Shown here: in pieces, positions 4,436 through 7,787 of the stretch
How positions within the stretch are numbered: position 1 is the first letter of the stretch
How the letters are laid out: every line of letters starts with the position of its first letter
From: Deltaproteobacteria bacterium
Lineage (GTDB): Bacteria; Desulfobacterota; SM23-61
Length of the DNA stretch: 7,787 nt
Assembly: GCA_026388915.1 (NCBI GenBank)
Contig: JAPLIW010000721.1
Span: 1-7,787 of the forward strand
Direction: 5' to 3'
The notes under the pieces: model-generated
Database searches by the model: none
Seen by the model: the letters and a program-made list of their open reading frames with translations, nothing else
What the model was told of the DNA's origin: nothing
Translations under genes and position numbers: made by a program

Positions 4436-7231
4436 GTGGTGGCAAAAGTGAGAGTTCACGAGCTGGCCAAAGAATTAAAAATGGAGAATAAGGATCTGAT
4501 CAAGCTCCTGGAAAAGATGGGCTCCCCCGTCAAGAGCGTCCAGAGCAGCCTGGAAGAGTCCGACGTGGAGCGGGTCAAGAATCAGATCAATCTCTCCAAG
4601 AAAGAAGGCGTGGTCGAGCAACGGGTGAAGCCCACGGTCATCCGCCGGCGCGTGATGAAAGAAGAGCCTGCCCCGGAGCCGACTCCCCCCCCTCCTCCGA
4701 AAGAAGAAGCGAGACCTCCTGTCGAGGGAAAGCCTCCCGTAGGGAAGAAAGGGGAGGTCAAACCCCCGGTGGCCAGAAAAGAGGCCAAACCCGAAGCGGC
4801 CAGGGTAGTGGCGGGAGCTCCGGTTGAGGCACCGAGGGAAAAGGTTGCGGAAGTTCCCCCTCCCAAGGCCGAAGAAATGAAGGCCGCTCCTGCGCCCGCG
4901 GCCGTCCCCGTCCCCCCGCTTCCTCCTCCGGGGAAACCGGCAAGAAAAGAGGAAAAGAAAGGCGAGGCCCCGGCTGAAGCTCCGCCGAAACCAAAGGAAG
5001 CAGAGCCGAAAGTAGAAGGGGTGCCCCCGGCAGAAAAGCCCAAGCCTCCGGAGAAGCCGCCCAAGCCGAAAAAGAAGTATGAACCGGCCAAGATCATCGA
5101 GAGGCCCGCGGTTCCCCCACCCTCCCTGGTGAAAGAGCGGGAACACCCCTCCGTGGAGAGAAGGCCTTCTTCTCGCCCCCAGCCTCCGATTATCCTTCAG
5201 CGTCCCGCCCCCGCCCCGGGTGCCCGGCCGGCTCCCCCAGCCGCAGGGGAAGAAGAGCGGGGCCGGCGGAAGAGGAAACTCCGAAAAGATGTGGAGGTCA
5301 TGGAAGAGGGCAAGCCCAACCGGGTTCGCGTGATCAGCACGAAGAAGCGGGCCTTCAAGGATCATGACTATGTTCGGGAGGATCCGGGCGCCAGGCCTTT
5401 TATCTCCGAACGAGAGCCGAGGCAGAAGACGGCCACCCGGACCCGAATGACCAAAACGGAAATTACCGTTCCCAAGGCCATTAAGAGAAAGATCCGCATT
5501 TCGGAAGCCATTCTGGTCGGAGAGCTGGCCAAGCGCATGGGGGTCAAGTCTTCCGAAGTCATCAAAAAACTCATGGAACTGGGGATGATGGTGACCATCA
5601 ACCAGGCCATCGATGCCGAGGCCGCCTCCCTGGTGGCCGCCGACTTCGGCTACGAGGTGGAGAAGACGGGATTGGAGCTGGAAGACCTGATCGAAGAACG
5701 GGAAGACCGGGCTGAAGATCTCGTTCCCCGTCCCCCCGTGGTTACGATCATGGGGCACGTGGACCACGGTAAGACCTCTCTTCTGGACGCCATCCGGCAG
5801 ACCCATGTAACCGCCGGGGAAGCGGGAGGGATTACCCAGCATATCGGGGCCTATGCGGTCGAGGTGGACCACCGCAAGGTGGTATTCCTGGATACCCCGG
5901 GCCATGAGGCCTTTACCGCCATGCGCGCCCGGGGAGCCAAGGTTACGGACATTGTCATCCTGGTCGTGGCCGCGGACGACGGGGTGATGAACCAGACCGT
6001 CGAGGCCATCAACCACGCCAAGGCCGCCAACGTTCCTCTGATCGTAGCCATCAATAAAATCGACATGCCCAACGCCAACCCGGATCGGGTCAAGCAGAAT
6101 ATGACCGAATACGGACTGGTGCCCGAAGCCTGGGGCGGCGAGACCATCATGGCCGAGATCTCGGCGAAGCAGAAGGTCGGGCTGAAGGAGCTTCTGGAGC
6201 TCATCCTTCTCCAGGCGGAGGTTCTGGAACTCAGGGCCAACCCCAGCCGGGCCATGACGGGAACGGTCATCGAGGCCAAACTCGACCGGGGCCGGGGACC
6301 GGTGGCCACGATCCTGGTGCAGGACGGAACCCTGCATGTGGGAGATTCTTTTGTCTGCGGGACCTATTTCGGGCGGGTCCGGGCGATGATCAATGACCGG
6401 GGGGAAAAGATGGAGGAGGCCGGTCCCTCCACCCCCGTGGAGGTCATCGGGTTTTCCAGTGTTCCCCAGGCCGGGGAATCCTTCGTGGTGGTGACCGATG
6501 AGAAGAGGGCCAAAGATCTGGCCGCTCAGAGGACGCAGAAGCAGCGGGAGCTGGAACTGGCCAAATCTTCCCGGGTGACCCTGGAGGATTTCTACAAGAA
6601 GATGAAGAAGGGGGTCGTCAAAGACCTGAACCTCATCCTCAAGGCGGATGTCCAGGGATCGATCGAGGCGCTGACCGAAGCGCTGGGGAGATTGAGCACG
6701 GAAGCCGTCCGGGTGAACATCCTCCATTCGTCCGTGGGGATGATCAACGAGTCGGACTGCATGCTGGCTTCGGCCTCCGAGGCCATCATCCTGGGCTTCG
6801 GGGTGAAGATGGAACCCAGCGCGCAGGGGGTGGCCGAACAGGAAAAGATCGACACCCGCTTTTACAACGTGATTTACGACGCCATCGAGGATGTGCGCAA
6901 GGCCATGGAAGGGCTCCTGGAGCCGATTTACGAGGAGAAGCTGACGGGCAAAGCCAAGGTGCTCCAAATCTTCACCATCTCCCGGGTGGGGGTGATCGCC
7001 GGCTCCATGGTTTTCGAGGGGAAGATCCTCCGGGGCTCCAAGGCTCATGTGGTCCGGGACGGCAAGACCATCCACCAGGGAGAGATTGCCACCCTGAAAC
7101 GGATCAAGGACGATGTAAAAGAGGTCGTCTCCGGCTATGATTGCGGGATCACCGTGGGAGGATTTCAGAACTTTCAGGTGAATGATGTCATCGAGTCCTA
7201 TGTGGTCGAGAAGGTCACGGCCCATCTGTAG
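4436..7231 (+). CDS. infB: Translation initiation factor IF-2
   Basis: IF-2 is the GTPase that delivers fMet-tRNA to the 30S subunit and promotes subunit joining. The 931-residue product has a first IF2_N domain (about 1-53), then a very long Pro/Ala/Lys/Glu-rich linker (about 60-290), and a second IF2_N domain (about 350-402). The G domain (about 434-602) carries G1 GHVDHGKT (440-447), G2 GGITQH (464-469), G3 DTPGH (486-490), G4 NKID (540-543) and G5 SAK (576-578). Domain II, domain III and the tRNA-binding C-terminal domain IV follow. All catalytic motifs are intact. Two adjacent GTG codons, 4436 and 4439, follow AGGGGGAA (4425-4432). The family N-terminus MAKVRV favours 4439, and 4436 would add one residue. 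The gene ends in TAG, 17 bases before the DUF503 gene. Confidence 0.97.
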   Translation: MVAKVRVHELAKELKMENKDLIKLLEKMGSPVKSVQSSLEESDVERVKNQINLSKKEGVVEQRVKPTVIRRRVMKEEPAPEPTPPPPPKEEARPPVEGKPPVGKKGEVKPPVARKEAKPEAARVVAGAPVEAPREKVAEVPPPKAEEMKAAPAPAAVPVPPLPPPGKPARKEEKKGEAPAEAPPKPKEAEPKVEGVPPAEKPKPPEKPPKPKKKYEPAKIIERPAVPPPSLVKEREHPSVERRPSSRPQPPIILQRPAPAPGARPAPPAAGEEERGRRKRKLRKDVEVMEEGKPNRVRVISTKKRAFKDHDYVREDPGARPFISEREPRQKTATRTRMTKTEITVPKAIKRKIRISEAILVGELAKRMGVKSSEVIKKLMELGMMVTINQAIDAEAASLVAADFGYEVEKTGLELEDLIEEREDRAEDLVPRPPVVTIMGHVDHGKTSLLDAIRQTHVTAGEAGGITQHIGAYAVEVDHRKVVFLDTPGHEAFTAMRARGAKVTDIVILVVAADDGVMNQTVEAINHAKAANVPLIVAINKIDMPNANPDRVKQNMTEYGLVPEAWGGETIMAEISAKQKVGLKELLELILLQAEVLELRANPSRAMTGTVIEAKLDRGRGPVATILVQDGTLHVGDSFVCGTYFGRVRAMINDRGEKMEEAGPSTPVEVIGFSSVPQAGESFVVVTDEKRAKDLAAQRTQKQRELELAKSSRVTLEDFYKKMKKGVVKDLNLILKADVQGSIEALTEALGRLSTEAVRVNILHSSVGMINESDCMLASASEAIILGFGVKMEPSAQGVAEQEKIDTRFYNVIYDAIEDVRKAMEGLLEPIYEEKLTGKAKVLQIFTISRVGVIAGSMVFEGKILRGSKAHVVRDGKTIHQGEIATLKRIKDDVKEVVSGYDCGITVGGFQNFQVNDVIESYVVEKVTAHL

Positions 7232-7248
7232 AACGGAGGAGCCAGGGC

Positions 7249-7536
7249 GTGGTCATCGGGCTTTGCCACCTCGAACTCCTGCTTCACGGTAATTTTTCCC
7301 TCAAAGGGAAGAGACAGGTGATCAAGAGCGTCGTGGAACGCGCCCGGCAGCGGTTCAACATATCCATCGCCGAGGTGGAGGATCAGGACCTGTGGCAGAA
7401 GGCGGTGCTGGGGATCTGCACCGTCTCCAATGACCGGCAGCGGGTCAACTCCATCCTGGACCAGGTGGTGGATTTCATCGAAAACACCAACCTGGCCGAG
7501 GTGACCGACTCGCAGATCGAAATCATGAATGTTTAA
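7249..7536 (+). CDS. ylxP: DUF503 family protein (YlxP-like)
   Basis: The 95-residue product is a full-length DUF503 protein. Typical family sequence includes the opening VIGLCHLELLL, then SLKGKRQVIKSVVERARQRF (22-41), ISIAEVEDQDLWQKAVLG (43-60), VSNDRQRVN (64-72) and a helical C-terminus. The family is small and cytosolic. In Bacillus the homologue YlxP lies in the same nusA-infB operon and is thought to be linked to ribosome assembly or RNA binding, but its biochemical role is not firmly established. GTG 7249 is preceded by a clear GGAGGA (7235-7240) with 8 nt spacing. The gap to the infB stop is 17 bases, so translation is probably coupled to the operon. The gene ends in TAA, and rbfA, a common next gene, does not follow within the window. 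Confidence 0.93.
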   Translation: MVIGLCHLELLLHGNFSLKGKRQVIKSVVERARQRFNISIAEVEDQDLWQKAVLGICTVSNDRQRVNSILDQVVDFIENTNLAEVTDSQIEIMNV

Positions 7537-7547
7537 CGGCAAAATTT

Positions 7548-7577
7548 CACCGCAGAGATCGCAGAGAGCGCAGAGGA
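7548..7577. repeat. Tandem 9-nt CGCAGAG repeat, resembling a dispersed bacterial repeat
   Basis: Right after the DUF503 gene, following CAC, the unit CGCAGAGNN occurs three times without gaps: CGCAGAGAT (7551-7559), CGCAGAGAG (7560-7568) and CGCAGAGGA (7569-7577). Sequences of the form CACCGCAGAG...CGCAGAG are, from memory, widespread intergenic repeats in many bacterial genomes and metagenome bins, sometimes near mobile or accessory genes. Three units do not make a CRISPR array, and there are no spacers of the right size. Whether it is a mobile element end or a local slippage product cannot be told from this window. Confidence 0.6.
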
Positions 7578-7660
7578 AATTAGAATAAAAACAGGACGAT
7601 TCTTAAGGTTCTTAAATCCTTTCGGTCCGATATTTTTGGGTTTTTCTCAGCATTGTCCGG

Positions 7661-7786
7661 TTAGGTTTTTGCAGAGATTGAAAATTGGTTATTGCCTGGA
7701 CTATGTTTTTCCTGGTCCATAAGTTCTGTGGTGCGAGCTTCATTTTGGATCTTGATCCGTAGCTCCCGGACTCTTTTGATGCTCAC
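7661..7786 (-). CDS. Possible C-terminal end of a minus-strand gene running off the window
   Basis: On the minus strand the frame is open from the window edge (base 7786) to TAA at 7663-7661, giving 41 residues. The start is basic and helix-like (SIKRVRELRIKIQNEA) and the end is polar (PGNNQFSISAKT). An open stretch this short occurs often by chance. No ribosome binding site can be judged, because the upstream part lies outside the window. I cannot assign a family. If real, it would converge on the nusA-infB operon and mark its end. Confidence 0.15.
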   Translation of the reverse strand: MSIKRVRELRIKIQNEARTTELMDQEKHSPGNNQFSISAKT

Positions 7787-7787
7787 T

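Larger units (their letters stand above)
7537..7787. other. Non-coding tail: repeat followed by AT-richer sequence without a convincing gene
   Basis: These 250 bases begin with the CGCAGAG repeat. They continue with TTCTTAAGG-TTCTTAA (7600-7615), a 7-base direct repeat, and several T-runs (7632-7636, 7641-7645, 7666-7670, 7706-7710). No clear G+C-rich stem followed by a T-tract was found, so I cannot name a terminator for the operon. A 41-codon minus-strand frame (7661-7786) is open to the window edge and reads SIKRVRELRIKIQNEA near its visible start. It may be the C-terminus of a gene outside the window or chance; I recognise no family. The base composition is clearly more AT-rich than infB. 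Confidence 0.5.

Noticed and set aside
4475..7225. A 916-codon open frame on the minus strand, opposite almost all of infB
   Set aside because: Its product is dominated by Gly, His, Leu, Asp and Arg in patterns expected from reading a GC-rich gene backwards, and no domain is recognisable. The + strand frame is unmistakably IF-2 with every motif intact. The long opening is a codon-bias shadow.
7551..7577. CRISPR array
   Set aside because: The repeats are 9 nt and directly adjacent, with no spacers and no cas genes nearby.
7688..7722. Hairpin TGGAC...GTCCA as terminator of the operon
   Set aside because: The stem has only five pairs around a 13-base loop and no T-tract after the 3' arm.

Overview
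The window carries the bacterial transcription/translation cluster cca - tRNA-Gly(CCC) - rimP - nusA - infB - ylxP (DUF503), all on the + strand. It is preceded by two poorly characterised + strand genes, one of them cut by the window edge. The gene order, the moderately high GC of nusA and infB, the very long Pro/Lys-rich IF-2 linker and the frequent TTG/GTG starts suggest a Desulfobacterota (deltaproteobacteria-like) genome or metagenome bin. This placement is inference; no phylogenetic marker was compared.

Layout. 1-165 is the 3' end of an unrecognised gene. 206-838 reads as a 210-codon conserved hypothetical gene with a good ribosome binding site, but codon 9 is an in-frame TAG; the rest of the frame is intact. 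894-2387 encodes a class II CCA-adding/poly(A) polymerase family nucleotidyltransferase with a C-terminal HD domain. A near-consensus sigma-70 promoter (TTGACA, 17 nt, TACTAT) overlaps the last codons of cca and fires into tRNA-Gly(CCC) at 2417-2491. Between the tRNA and rimP (2626) lie one strong and one weak intrinsic-terminator-like hairpin, and no convincing second promoter. rimP, nusA and infB then follow, with the small DUF503 gene 17 nt after infB. The final 250 bases hold a threefold 9-nt repeat of CGCAGAG type and AT-richer sequence with no convincing gene; the rbfA gene often found after DUF503 is not seen.

How the genes work together. RimP matures the 30S subunit, NusA controls pausing, termination and antitermination, and IF-2 brings initiator tRNA to the ribosome. 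Cca repairs or completes tRNA 3' ends. A tRNA gene followed by terminators and then rimP-nusA-infB resembles the Escherichia coli metY-rimP-nusA-infB operon, where the terminators modulate read-through into nusA. The same logic may apply here with tRNA-Gly in place of tRNA-fMet. I found no clearly new multi-gene system. The points most worth checking are the amber-interrupted gene, the tRNA/terminator leader of rimP, and the repeat-marked end of the operon.
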